From positions 124,001-188,000 of the forward strand of contig CAYRNY010000006.1 in assembly GCA_964425755.1 (NCBI GenBank): 64,000 bases of DNA, in the 5' to 3' direction. The notes beneath the pieces are model-generated. The model did not search any database. It saw only the letters and a list, made by a program, of their open reading frames with translations, and was not told the origin of the DNA. A program made the position numbers and the translations under genes. The DNA comes from CAYRNY01 sp964425755. GTDB lineage: Bacteria; Chloroflexota; Anaerolineae; Aggregatilineales; Aggregatilineaceae. Of this stretch, positions 52,274 to 61,018 are shown piece after piece; position 1 is the stretch's first letter, and every line of letters begins with the position of its first letter.

Positions 52274-53158
52274 ATGACATCTCATTCCCCGTTATGCACG
52301 TTTTCGATCGTGGCCCATGATCCGGCAGAAAGTGCCTGGGGTGTGGCCGTAGCGAGCAAGTTCCTGGCTGCCGGGGCGCTGGTAAGTTGGGCGCGTGCCG
52401 GGGCGGGCGCGGTTGCGACGCAGGCACTGGCCCGCGTCAGCTTTGGCCCGCGCGGGCTTGACCTGCTGGCGAACGGACTCGGCGCGCAGGAAACACTTGA
52501 ACGCCTGCTGGCGGACGACGACGACCGCGATCACCGCCAGATCGGGCTGGTCGACGCCAGCGGAGTCGCCGCTGCCTATACCGGGCCGGACTGTTTCGAT
52601 TGGGCCGGGTATCGCGTGGGCCAGGGGTACACCTGCCAGGGCAATATCCTGACCGGGCCGGAAACGCTCGACGCCATGGCCGCAGCGTTCGAAACGACGC
52701 AGGGCGAGCTGGCCGAACGCCTGCTCGCAGCACTGGCCGCGGGCGACCGTGCCGGCGGCGACCGGCGCGGCAAACAGTCGGCAGCGGTGCTGGTCGTAAA
52801 ACCCAATGGCGGCTACGGTGGCGACAATGACCGTTACCTCGACCTGCGCGTGGACGATCACAGCGATCCCGTGACGCGGCTGTCCGAACTGCTCGCGCTG
52901 CACCGGCTTTACTTCGGCTCGACAGACTCCGCCGACCTGCTGCCGGTCACGCCGGAACTGGCTGCCGAACTCCAGGCGCTGCTCGCCCGGCAAGGGTACT
53001 ATGCGGGGCCGATCAACGGTGACTGGGACGCGGCGTCCATTGAGGCATTCTGGGAATTCGTGGGCACCGAGAATCTCGAAGAACGCTGGACGCCAGACGA
53101 CACGCACCGGCTCGATCCGGTGATCCTCGACTTCATCCGTACCCGCTTTCCCGGCTGA
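52274..53158 (+). CDS. DUF1028 protein with C-terminal peptidoglycan-binding-like region
   Basis: 294 residues. Residues about 5-210 match DUF1028, an Ntn-hydrolase-like family: TFSIVAHDPAESAWGVAVAS, GAGAVATQALARVSFGPRGL, QGNILTGPETLDAM and DLRVDDHSDPV. The last 75 residues (ELAAELQALLARQGYYAGP) resemble a small helical peptidoglycan-binding repeat, a fusion known for the family. Function is unknown. There is no signal peptide, so it may stay in the cytosol despite the binding domain. It is 2 nt upstream of the DUF309 gene, cotranscribed. Confidence 0.82.
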   Translation: MTSHSPLCTFSIVAHDPAESAWGVAVASKFLAAGALVSWARAGAGAVATQALARVSFGPRGLDLLANGLGAQETLERLLADDDDRDHRQIGLVDASGVAAAYTGPDCFDWAGYRVGQGYTCQGNILTGPETLDAMAAAFETTQGELAERLLAALAAGDRAGGDRRGKQSAAVLVVKPNGGYGGDNDRYLDLRVDDHSDPVTRLSELLALHRLYFGSTDSADLLPVTPELAAELQALLARQGYYAGPINGDWDAASIEAFWEFVGTENLEERWTPDDTHRLDPVILDFIRTRFPG

Positions 53159-53160
53159 CG

Positions 53161-53937
53161 ATGTGGCACTCACCCCAGCGCATCGGTCTTATTGGCAGCG
53201 CGGACTGGCTCAGCGACGCCGGAGACAAACTGCACGCTGCCGGTTACGCGCCTGTGTATATCAACGATCCAGCGACGTTCATCGACGATCTGTTGGACGA
53301 TTACCCTGTGCTGCTGGTCATTGACGGAGACGACACGCACGGGCGGCACTTCCTCAACGCCTGCAAGACCGAGCAAGCCACGCGCCGCCTGCCCGTAATC
53401 GTCGTGGCAGCCGATCCGGCGCACGAAGCCAGCCTGAAGAGTGAAGGCGCAGACGTATTCCTGACCCGGTCACAAGCCCAAACCAGACTGCTGGAAGCCG
53501 TCGAAAAGCATGCCCTGCGGCTTGACCCGGCAGTGCGCGAAACGCTGCGCTGCCAGTGTCAGGACGATCTGCCGCCCCTGGCGCGGGAAGGTATCGCAAA
53601 GTTCAACCGGGGCGCTTATTACGCGCAGCACGACGCGTTCGAAGCGCAGTGGATGCGCGAGTCCGGCCCGGTGCGCGACCTGTACCGCGTAGTGTTACAG
53701 GTCGGCGTGGCATATTACCACATAACGCGCGGCAACCATGCGGGCGGCCTAAAAATGCTGCGCCGGGTTGAACAGTGGTTCGCGCGGCTGCCGGATGCAT
53801 GCCAGGGGATCGATCTCAAACAACTACGCGCCGACGCCGCGCAAGTCCGCGCAGTGCTGGCGGCGATGGACCCCGCCGATATCGCGGACTTTGACCGCTC
53901 GCTGCTCAAACCGGTCCCGCTGCGCGCTGACGGCTGA
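53161..53937 (+). CDS. DUF309 protein with degenerate receiver-like N-terminal domain
   Basis: 258 residues. Residues about 5-115 look like a receiver fold (IGLIGSADWLSD, LLVIDGDDTHGRHFL, VIVVAAD, GADVFLTRSQ), but the phosphorylation Lys is replaced (TRS for TKP), so signalling by phosphorylation is doubtful. Residues about 135-230 match DUF309: GIAKFNRGAYYAQHDAFEAQ, RDLYRVVLQVGVAYYHITRG. DUF309 is a helical bundle of unknown role. The ATG at 53161 lies 2 nt after the DUF1028 stop. The pair probably functions together. Confidence 0.8.
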   Translation: MWHSPQRIGLIGSADWLSDAGDKLHAAGYAPVYINDPATFIDDLLDDYPVLLVIDGDDTHGRHFLNACKTEQATRRLPVIVVAADPAHEASLKSEGADVFLTRSQAQTRLLEAVEKHALRLDPAVRETLRCQCQDDLPPLAREGIAKFNRGAYYAQHDAFEAQWMRESGPVRDLYRVVLQVGVAYYHITRGNHAGGLKMLRRVEQWFARLPDACQGIDLKQLRADAAQVRAVLAAMDPADIADFDRSLLKPVPLRADG

Positions 53938-54040
53938 TCCCCCTACCGTTCCCGCCCCTTACCCCGCGCTAATCCGACGCCCGGCACGCCATAAACAGGC
54001 GAATGTCGCACACCCCATAGATCGCCCCGCGTAATAGGCG

Positions 54041-54046
54041 TATAAT
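54041..54046 (+). promoter_or_regulatory. -10 element of the L,D-transpeptidase gene
   Basis: A perfect TATAAT; start near 54053. No clear -35. This position argues that translation begins at 54089 and not at the GTG at 54053. Confidence 0.45.
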
Positions 54047-54088
54047 GCAAACGTGGAAAACCAACCGCGAAAATCCAGGGGGGTAAGA

Positions 54089-55774
54089 ATGCAGCGCCAG
54101 CCCATACGTCGAACTCACCCAAAGCAGCGCGCACCACGTCGCCGCACGGCACGCGGTAGATCGCCGCGTAACGTGCGCCGGCACCCACAGTCACCACCCG
54201 GCGCGCGTCCTGCACCGCAACGGGGGCGACCACAATCACGCAACGCTTCGTCCGCGCGCCATCCCAAAACACGCCGCAACACCAACACGCTGGTACTGGC
54301 CGGAGCCGGAACGCTGGTCGCGATCGTCGGGATGTGCGTGTGCCTGTTCATCACCGGAATCGGGCTGCTGCACACGTCCAGCACGATCCTGCCGGGGGTC
54401 AGCACGGTGGGGGTAAACGTCGGCGGCATGTCACGAGCGGAAGCTGCCGGCGCGCTCGCGCAAGCGTGGCAGTCCGGCGGGGTGGTGCTACGTGACGGTG
54501 AGCGGCAGTGGCGCGTCGCGCCCAGCGCCATCGGCATCCAACTCGATGCAGAAGCTACCGCCGCTGCGGCTGTGAACTGGGGACGCAGCAGCGGGGGCAT
54601 CACCGGTGTGTTACGCGGGCTGGCCGGGAGTGTAGCGGTCAGACCGGTGCTCAACGTCGACCTTGGCGCTGCCTCACGCTACCTGAACGCGCAGCGCCCT
54701 ACGGTCAACCTGGAGCCGATCAACGCCGGGGTGCGCCTGGTTAACGGTCGTGCCGTCGCCAGCCCTGCCGAATATGGCCGCGCGCTTGACGTCGCGGCGA
54801 CGCTGGAACGGCTGCGCCGTAATGCTGCTGGCGAACTCGCCGACGGTGCGCTCGACCTGGTGATGGTCCCGATCGCGCCCGCGATCACGGACGCGACCCC
54901 GCTGGTCAGTGAGGCCAACGCGCTGCTCGCCAGCCCGTTCACGGTCAAGGGCTACGACCCGATTCGCGACGAATGGCACACCTGGACCGCGCCGCCGGAA
55001 GTCTGGGCGAACTGGCTGCAGGCCGCGTCCGCGCCCGAAAGCCCTTCCGGGCTGGCGCTCAGCCTGCATCTTGCCGGGCCGCGTGCCTTTCTGGAGGCGA
55101 ACAGCACCTTCAGCGACGAACGCTACATCAAGCCGGACGATGCGATCGCCGCGATGCAGGACGCGCTCGCCCGGCACACCACCAGCGCGACCGTTCGCGT
55201 GTGGCACGACGAAACGATCTACACCGTGCGCGCGGGGCAGACACTGGCCGCGATCGCCGAAGAGGTCGGCATCCCGTACCCTTACATCCAGGCGGCCAAC
55301 CCCGCTATTGATACTGACGCGCTGCTGATCAACCAGCCGTTAACGATTCCCTCAAAAGACATCCTGGTGCCGCTGGACCCGGTCCCGCACAAGCGGATCG
55401 TCATCAGCCGGTCACAGCAGCACTTGTGGGCGTATGAGAACGGGCAGGTTGTGTTTGACTGGGTGATCTCCACCGGCCTCCCCAGCAGCCCGACCGCGCT
55501 CGGCGTGTTCCAGGTTCAAACACACGACATCAACGCCTACGCCGACCAGTGGAACCTGTACATGCCACACTTCATGGGCTTCTATCGCCCGGGGCCAAAT
55601 GTGGCACTCTGGAACGGCTTTCACGGCTTCCCCACGCGCGGTGGCGGTTACCTGCTCTGGACCAACGATCTTGGCCGCCCGGTGACCTACGGCTGCGTGC
55701 TGCTGAGCCTGGAAAATGCCGAAACGCTATACAACTGGGCTGAAGAAGGCGTCGTAGTCGAAGTGCGCGGATAA
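54089..55774 (+). CDS. membrane-anchored L,D-transpeptidase (YkuD) with LysM and VanW/PG-binding-type domains
   Basis: 561 residues. A long basic, Arg/Pro-rich head is followed by one membrane helix (LVLAGAGTLVAIVGMCVCLF), a YoaR/PG_binding_4-type region (about 110-370), a LysM domain (about 380-430, TIYTVRAGQTLAAIAEEVGI) and the YkuD catalytic domain (about 440-561, KRIVISRSQQHLWAYENGQV). The catalytic Cys536 is in VTYGCVLL and a His512 in FHGFPTRG; the usual SHGCXR/M motif is here TYGCVL. It makes 3-3 crosslinks in peptidoglycan. The ATG at 54089 has GGGGGG just upstream. Confidence 0.88.
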   Translation: MQRQPIRRTHPKQRAPRRRTARGRSPRNVRRHPQSPPGARPAPQRGRPQSRNASSARHPKTRRNTNTLVLAGAGTLVAIVGMCVCLFITGIGLLHTSSTILPGVSTVGVNVGGMSRAEAAGALAQAWQSGGVVLRDGERQWRVAPSAIGIQLDAEATAAAAVNWGRSSGGITGVLRGLAGSVAVRPVLNVDLGAASRYLNAQRPTVNLEPINAGVRLVNGRAVASPAEYGRALDVAATLERLRRNAAGELADGALDLVMVPIAPAITDATPLVSEANALLASPFTVKGYDPIRDEWHTWTAPPEVWANWLQAASAPESPSGLALSLHLAGPRAFLEANSTFSDERYIKPDDAIAAMQDALARHTTSATVRVWHDETIYTVRAGQTLAAIAEEVGIPYPYIQAANPAIDTDALLINQPLTIPSKDILVPLDPVPHKRIVISRSQQHLWAYENGQVVFDWVISTGLPSSPTALGVFQVQTHDINAYADQWNLYMPHFMGFYRPGPNVALWNGFHGFPTRGGGYLLWTNDLGRPVTYGCVLLSLENAETLYNWAEEGVVVEVRG

Positions 55775-55816
55775 CGCACGCAAAGACAATCAGGCTGGCG
55801 AGGAGCGAACACTAAC

Positions 55817-55841
55817 GGGGTGCAGGTGTGCCATGCACCCC
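55817..55841. terminator. hairpin between convergent L,D-transpeptidase and signal peptidase genes
   Basis: A perfect 8-bp stem GGGGTGCA/TGCACCCC with a 9-nt loop. There is no T-run on either strand, so termination would be weak or factor-assisted. Confidence 0.45.
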
Positions 55842-55867
55842 GGCCCTTTAGGATCACCCGCTGGTAA

Positions 55868-56461
55868 TCAATAACTCGGCGCGGTGAGCACATCCAGCGC
55901 GTCAGGCGGCCAGTAGCGCACCCGCGCGACTCCTACGATCGCATCCCGCGCAACTGGGCCAAACGAATGGCTGTCCAGGCTATGGCTGCGGTTATCGCCC
56001 AACACGAAATAATCATCCGGGCCGAGCGTCCAGACGCCGTTGCACGCACGATAGGTACAAAACTCCGCGACATAAGTTTCTTCCAGCAGTTCGCCGTTGA
56101 TATACACCCGCCCATCCTGGATGGTCACGGTTTCGCCAGGCAGCCCGATCACCCGTTTGAGCAACAACTCGTCCGCGCGCGGCGAATCGAGCACCACGAC
56201 ATCGCCACGCACCGGCGCGCCAAACACCAGCGAGACGCGGTCCACGATCAGGCGCTCGCTGGTGTGGAAATTCGGCTGCATGCTCGCACCATCCACCACG
56301 TAACGGGGCATGAACGTGTCCATTCCTACCCGGACCAGTACCACGATCAGGGCGACCTGGACGATCTCTCTAATCCACCGAAACGGGCGTGACTCACGCC
56401 GAGCGGCGGCAGGTTCTGATTCGCCTCCAAGCGGCTCAACTATCGGCGGCCATTTTTCCAT
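55868..56461 (-). CDS. lepB: signal peptidase I
   Basis: 197 residues. One membrane helix (VQVALIVVLVRVGM, about 35-47), then the catalytic domain: Ser60 in GASMQP, Lys102 in LLLKRVIGLPGE, and the later boxes VYINGELLEE and FVLGDNRSHSLDS. It cleaves signal peptides from exported proteins at the outer face of the membrane. A GDXXX box is present. I chose the ATG at 56461; the TTG at 56509 is unlikely. A TACAAT near 56520 may be its -10. It is divergent from galE. Confidence 0.93.
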   Translation of the reverse strand: MEKWPPIVEPLGGESEPAAARRESRPFRWIREIVQVALIVVLVRVGMDTFMPRYVVDGASMQPNFHTSERLIVDRVSLVFGAPVRGDVVVLDSPRADELLLKRVIGLPGETVTIQDGRVYINGELLEETYVAEFCTYRACNGVWTLGPDDYFVLGDNRSHSLDSHSFGPVARDAIVGVARVRYWPPDALDVLTAPSY

Positions 56462-56665
56462 CACAAGCGACTCATTTCCAGCAACTGACCTCGTGCGCGC
56501 AGATAACAACCCCTATATTGTACTGGGGTTTCGGCGCTGGCAGGATATTTTTAGAGAACTCTAATCTTCTGGCTGCACGTGGCTGTGCCTCCGGTACCAG
56601 GTTAGGGTACAATCCGCGAGCATACATGGCAACCGGTTTTCTGCACCGATGGAGAGACAAACATC

Positions 56666-57682
56666 ATGCACGTTCTGGTCACGGGGGGCGCGGGTTATGT
56701 CGGTTCGGCTACAGCGGCGTACTTCCTCAAGGCCGGGCACCAGGTGACGGTTTTTGACAGCCTGGTGAAGGGGCACCGCGAAGCCATCCCCACGGCGGCA
56801 GTATTTGTGCAGGGCGATCTGGGCGACCCGGCGGCGCTGGAGACGTTGTTCCAGGCGCTCGCGATCGACGCGGTGGCACATTTCGCCGCGTTCATCGAAG
56901 CAGGCGAATCGATGGAGAAGCCCTGGAAGTATTTTGACAACAACGTCGCCAACACGCACAATCTGCTCAGCGCCATGACGCGCTACGGCGTCAGCAAGCT
57001 GATCTTCTCGTCAACAGCGGGGGTATACGCCAGCAAAGACGCGCCGCTAAACGAAGATGACCCCTTTGGCCCGGCAAGTGTCTACGGCGAAACCAAGCTG
57101 ATGATCGAGCGTATGCTGGAATGGTACAACGAAACCTGCGGGTTGCAGTTCGCGGCTTTGCGTTATTTCAACGCCTGCGGCGCGATGCTGGACGAGAACG
57201 GCACCCCGATTCGCGGCGAAGATCACGACCCGGAAACGCACCTGATCCCGCTGACGCTGCAGGTCCCGCTCGGCCAGCGAGACGCGATCTACATTTTCGG
57301 CACAGACTACGCCACGCCGGACGGTACGTGCATCCGCGACTACGTGCACATTGAAGACCTCGCCAGCGCGCACGTGCTCGCGCTCGAAGCGCTGAGTGCG
57401 GACAACGACCGCATGACCTACAATCTCGGCAACGGACGCGGTTACAGTGTGCGCGAGGTGATCGATATCGCACGCGAGGTAACGGGGATTGACTTCAAGG
57501 CGGTGGAAAGCGCGCGCCGTCCCGGTGACGCGGCGCGGCTGGTCGCCTCGTCCGAGCGCATCATGCGCGACCTGGGCTGGGAACCACGCACCCCGGACCT
57601 GCGCGACATCATCGCGTCCGCGTGGGCATGGCACACCGCCCACCCGCACGGTTACGACGACGCACCGGCAAACAACGTCTGA
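56666..57682 (+). CDS. galE: UDP-glucose 4-epimerase
   Basis: A 338-residue short-chain dehydrogenase/reductase-family enzyme interconverting UDP-glucose and UDP-galactose. NAD-binding GGAGYVGSA is at the N-terminus, the catalytic triad is seen as SSTAG (Ser) and YGETK (Tyr and Lys), and the C-terminal part has LGNGRGYSVREVI and ARRPGDAARLVAS. GGAGAG precedes the ATG at 56666. It is 15 nt upstream of the glycosyltransferase gene, so both may serve polysaccharide or glycolipid synthesis. Specificity for UDP-GlcNAc or related sugars cannot be excluded. Confidence 0.93.
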   Translation: MHVLVTGGAGYVGSATAAYFLKAGHQVTVFDSLVKGHREAIPTAAVFVQGDLGDPAALETLFQALAIDAVAHFAAFIEAGESMEKPWKYFDNNVANTHNLLSAMTRYGVSKLIFSSTAGVYASKDAPLNEDDPFGPASVYGETKLMIERMLEWYNETCGLQFAALRYFNACGAMLDENGTPIRGEDHDPETHLIPLTLQVPLGQRDAIYIFGTDYATPDGTCIRDYVHIEDLASAHVLALEALSADNDRMTYNLGNGRGYSVREVIDIAREVTGIDFKAVESARRPGDAARLVASSERIMRDLGWEPRTPDLRDIIASAWAWHTAHPHGYDDAPANNV

Positions 57683-57697
57683 CACGGCAGACAGTCT

Positions 57698-58846
57698 ATG
57701 CATATCGCGTTTAACGGCTGGTTCTGGGATCAACCGCATACCGGCAGCGGGCAGTACATCCGGCACCTGCTGGCGGCGCTGCGCGAACTCGCGCCCCAAC
57801 ACCGCTATTCGCTGGTCGTCCCGGCACACATGCGCACGCTGGATAACCTGCCGCCGGATGTGGACGTGCTGCACGCCCCGACACGCTTTGGCGGCGATCT
57901 CGGCAAGGTCTGGTTCGAGCAACGGTCCTTTCCGCGTGCACAGCGGCAACTGGGGACAGATATCGCGCACATTCCGTATTGGGGGCCGCCGCTGGCCTCG
58001 CCCGTACCGTTAGTCTGCACCGTGCTGGACGTGATCCCACTCGCGATCCCACAGTATAGCAGCGGGTTGGCCAGGCGTCTCTACACAAGCCTGGTACGCG
58101 CGGCGGCACGCGGCGCGACGCACATCCTGACGATCTCCGAAGCCAGCAAAACCGACATCGTGGAACGCATCGGTATGCCTGCTGAGCGGATCAGCGTGAC
58201 ATACCTCGCGGCGGACCGGACCTTTCGTCCCGATCCAGATCACGCGCGCGAGGCGTCCGTGCGCGCCCGCTACGGGCTGGACGATATCGAGACGTTCGTG
58301 CTTTACCTGGGGTCCTACACCCGGCACAAGAACGTCGACGCACTGCTTGCGGCGTACACGTATGTCGCGCAGGGCACCGGGGGTGAGGTGCCGCTGGTCC
58401 TGGCCGGTCACCCCCCGGCGGCATGGGATGCCCCGCAGTTCCCAGACCTGCCGGGATATATCGACGACCTGGGCCTCACGCCGTTTGTGCGTTGGATCGG
58501 GCCGGTCGATGAGGCCGACAAACCCGCCCTGTACCGCCTGGCGAGCGTGTTCGTGTTCCCCAGCCGCTACGAGGGCTTCGGCTTGGGGCCGCTGGAAGCA
58601 ATGGCGAGCGGCACGCCGGTGGTCGCGTGTGACACATCGTCGATCCCCGAAGTGGCCGGTAACGCGGCCTTCCTGGTCGAACCCCGCGACGCGCGCGCGA
58701 TGGGCGGTGCGATCCTCTCGCTGCTCACCCAGCCGGACCACGCCGCCGAAATGCGCGACCGGGGGCTTGCGCGGGCGCGCGATTTTAGCTGGCGTAGCAC
58801 CGCCGAGGGCACGCTGGTAGCCTATACGCGCGTGCTCAACCGCTGA
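57698..58846 (+). CDS. GT4-family glycosyltransferase
   Basis: 382 residues with two Rossmann lobes. The N-terminal lobe begins MHIAFNGWFWDQPHTGSG; the C-terminal lobe holds the donor site FPSRYEGFGLGPLEAMASG, with the E-X7-E motif, followed by TPVVACDTSSIPEVAG. It transfers a sugar from a nucleotide donor, probably on the cytosolic face. It follows galE by 15 nt on the same strand. The acceptor is unknown. It converges on hisE with a 23-nt gap and no clear terminator. Confidence 0.9.
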   Translation: MHIAFNGWFWDQPHTGSGQYIRHLLAALRELAPQHRYSLVVPAHMRTLDNLPPDVDVLHAPTRFGGDLGKVWFEQRSFPRAQRQLGTDIAHIPYWGPPLASPVPLVCTVLDVIPLAIPQYSSGLARRLYTSLVRAAARGATHILTISEASKTDIVERIGMPAERISVTYLAADRTFRPDPDHAREASVRARYGLDDIETFVLYLGSYTRHKNVDALLAAYTYVAQGTGGEVPLVLAGHPPAAWDAPQFPDLPGYIDDLGLTPFVRWIGPVDEADKPALYRLASVFVFPSRYEGFGLGPLEAMASGTPVVACDTSSIPEVAGNAAFLVEPRDARAMGGAILSLLTQPDHAAEMRDRGLARARDFSWRSTAEGTLVAYTRVLNR

Positions 58847-58869
58847 TCATCCAATCCGGTTAAGGGACA

Positions 58870-59160
58870 TCACTCGCGCGGGATATGCCGCCGCGCAAGT
58901 TCGGCATACACGTCATCAGGCGTCAGATCGCGAGAGGCCAGCAACACCATGCAGTGATACGCCAGGTCCGCCAGTTCAGCGACCAGGCGCGTGTTCCCCT
59001 GCCGCGCCGCTGCCAGGATCACTTCGGCGGCTTCCTCGCCCACCTTCTTGATGATCTCGTCGTCGCCCGCGTCAAACAGGCTGTTGGTGTACGAACCGGG
59101 CTTCGGGTTTGCTTTGCGGTCTTCGATGGTGGCGAACACCTGCGCCAGAATATCAGTCAC
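58870..59160 (-). CDS. hisE: phosphoribosyl-ATP pyrophosphatase
   Basis: A 96-residue helical MazG-like enzyme, step two of histidine synthesis, removing pyrophosphate from PR-ATP. The acidic metal motif GEEAAEVILAA is visible, with a short helical N-terminus. The start is GTG at 59160, overlapping the hisI stop as GTGACTGA. It is a separate gene here, whereas many bacteria fuse HisI and HisE. It is the last gene of the operon. Confidence 0.94.
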   Translation of the reverse strand: MTDILAQVFATIEDRKANPKPGSYTNSLFDAGDDEIIKKVGEEAAEVILAAARQGNTRLVAELADLAYHCMVLLASRDLTPDDVYAELARRHIPRE

Positions 59161-59503
59161 CTAACGCCTCCAAATCCTGAAAGAAACAACTCACCGCTCC
59201 GGTGTGGCAGGCCGGGCCCGCCGGATCGACCTTGATCAGCAGCACGTCCGCGTCGCAGTCGGCCCAGATGCCGGTCACCGCCTGCGTGTTGCCGCTGGTC
59301 GCGCCCTTATGCCAGAGCACCTGGCGGCTGCGGCTCCAGAAATGCGTCTCGCCGGTTTGAGCCGTTAGACGCAACGCATCCGCGTTCATCCACGCGACCA
59401 TCAGCACCATCAACGTCTGCGCGTCCTGCACGATAGCCGGGACCAACCCCTGATCGTTCCACTTCAGTTTGCGGATGACAGTCTCGACATCAATATTGAT
59501 CAC
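59153..59503 (-). CDS. hisI: phosphoribosyl-AMP cyclohydrolase
   Basis: A 116-residue zinc enzyme, step three of the pathway. Motifs are VLMVAWMNADALRLT, ETHFWSRSRQVLWHKGATSG and the Cys/Asp metal residues in DCDADVLL and ACHTGAVSCFF. The start is GTG at 59503, with GAGGGGG seven bases upstream, and it overlaps the hisF stop (GTGA). The open frame reaching 59806 lies inside hisF and does not match the family. Confidence 0.95.
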   Translation of the reverse strand: MINIDVETVIRKLKWNDQGLVPAIVQDAQTLMVLMVAWMNADALRLTAQTGETHFWSRSRQVLWHKGATSGNTQAVTGIWADCDADVLLIKVDPAGPACHTGAVSCFFQDLEALGD

Positions 59504-60270
59504 AGGGTCGCCCCCTCTAACCGGACCGGCACATGCTGCGCGTGCAGATACGCTTTCACCTGCCCCACACTGAGCCGGCGATAGTGAAACAGGCTCGCCG
59601 CGAGCACAGCATCCGCGCCGCCGTCGACCACCGCCGCGCGGAAATGATCCAGCGTTCCCGCCCCACCGGACGCGATCACGGGGATGCTCACCGCGTCGCT
59701 GACCGCACGTGTCAGGGCGATCTCGTAACCGTCCTGGGTGCCGTCGCGGTCCATGCTGGTCAGCAGGATTTCGCCTGCGCCACGCTGCTCGACCTCGCGC
59801 GCCCACTCGATCGCGTCAAGCCCGGTCGGCGTGCGCCCGCCGCTGACGTAAACTTCGTAGTTGGTGCCGTTCCACCGCGCATCGATTGCCACGACGATAC
59901 ACTGCGATCCAAACCGCGCCGCGCCTTCGCCGATCAGGTCTGGCGTGCGTACTGCCGCGCTGTTGATCGCGATCTTGTCCGCGCCCGCCAGCAGCGTCGC
60001 GCGCATGTCATCCACCGTACGCAGCCCGCCGCCGACGCAAAACGGGATGAAGATCGCATCCGCGACCCGCCGCACCACGTCGAGCATCGTCTCGCGGCCC
60101 TCGTGCGTGGCGGTGATATCGAGAAACACCAGCTCGTCCGCGCCCTCTCGGTCGTAGGCGATCGCCTGCTCGACCGGGTCGCCCGCGTCGCGCAGGTTCA
60201 CGAAATTGATACCTTTCACGACGCGCCCTTCATGCACGTCCAGGCAAGGGATAATACGTTTCGCCAGCAT
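59500..60270 (-). CDS. hisF: imidazole glycerol phosphate synthase subunit HisF
   Basis: A 256-residue TIM barrel that joins PRFAR with ammonia from HisH to give IGP and AICAR. Catalytic Asp in IPCLDVHEGRVVKG and Asp in LTSMDRDGTQDGY are visible, with GGGLRTVDDMR and AINSAAV. The start ATG is at 60270. It lies 4 nt downstream of hisA and pairs with hisH in the operon. Confidence 0.97.
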   Translation of the reverse strand: MLAKRIIPCLDVHEGRVVKGINFVNLRDAGDPVEQAIAYDREGADELVFLDITATHEGRETMLDVVRRVADAIFIPFCVGGGLRTVDDMRATLLAGADKIAINSAAVRTPDLIGEGAARFGSQCIVVAIDARWNGTNYEVYVSGGRTPTGLDAIEWAREVEQRGAGEILLTSMDRDGTQDGYEIALTRAVSDAVSIPVIASGGAGTLDHFRAAVVDGGADAVLAASLFHYRRLSVGQVKAYLHAQHVPVRLEGATL

Positions 60271-60274
60271 CGTT

Positions 60275-61018
60275 TCAGCCCCCCTCTGCGGCAGCTAACG
60301 CTTCCTGTAACGTAAATACGCCACTGTAAAGCGCCTTGCCGATCACCACCCCTGCGATATCTTCCGCCTCGCGGCAGCGCACCACGTCATCCAGCGTCGC
60401 CACCCCGCCTGAGGCGATCACGTGCAGGCCGGTTTCGCGCGCAAGTGCCGCGGTCGATTCGACGTTCACTCCCGTCAGGTCGCCGTCGCGGGTTACATCG
60501 GTGTACAGCGCGTGAACCACGCCCATCTGTGCGAACACCTTGCCCAGTTCAACCGGCGTCCACGTGCTGACTTCCTGCCAGCCGTGCGTGGCGACGCGGT
60601 CACCACGTGCGTCCAACGCTACCGCGACGTGATCCGCGCCAAGCTGCTCCACCGCCAGCCGCGCATTATCCGGCTGCGTGACGGCCAGCGTCCCCAGGAT
60701 CACGCGCGTCGCCCCGGCATCAAGCGCCCGGCGCGCATCGTCAAGCGCCCGCAGACCGCCGCCAAACTGCACCGGAAGGCCCACCGCTGCCACACGTTCA
60801 AGCGTGCTCAGCACGGTTTCGGCTTCGCCGAGCGCGCCGTCCAGGTTGATCACGTGCAGCCACTCGGCCCCGGCCTCACCCCAGCGCCGTGCCACGTCCG
60901 CCGGATCGTCGCCATATACGGTTTCCCGATCGGGATCGCCGTGCAGCAACCGCACCACGCGCCCGCGCCGGATGTCGATCGCCGGATAGATGATCATGCG
61001 CTGTTCCTGCTCAGTCAT
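60275..61018 (-). CDS. hisA: ProFAR isomerase
   Basis: A 247-residue TIM-barrel Amadori isomerase, the fourth step. Motifs are AIDIRRGRVVRLLHGD with the first catalytic Asp, FGGGLRALDDA and LYTDVTRDGDLTGVN with the second. The start ATG at 61018 forms ATGA with the hisH stop. Chain length and motifs are normal; no PriA/TrpF-type dual-substrate features can be judged by eye. Confidence 0.96.
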   Translation of the reverse strand: MTEQEQRMIIYPAIDIRRGRVVRLLHGDPDRETVYGDDPADVARRWGEAGAEWLHVINLDGALGEAETVLSTLERVAAVGLPVQFGGGLRALDDARRALDAGATRVILGTLAVTQPDNARLAVEQLGADHVAVALDARGDRVATHGWQEVSTWTPVELGKVFAQMGVVHALYTDVTRDGDLTGVNVESTAALARETGLHVIASGGVATLDDVVRCREAEDIAGVVIGKALYSGVFTLQEALAAAEGG

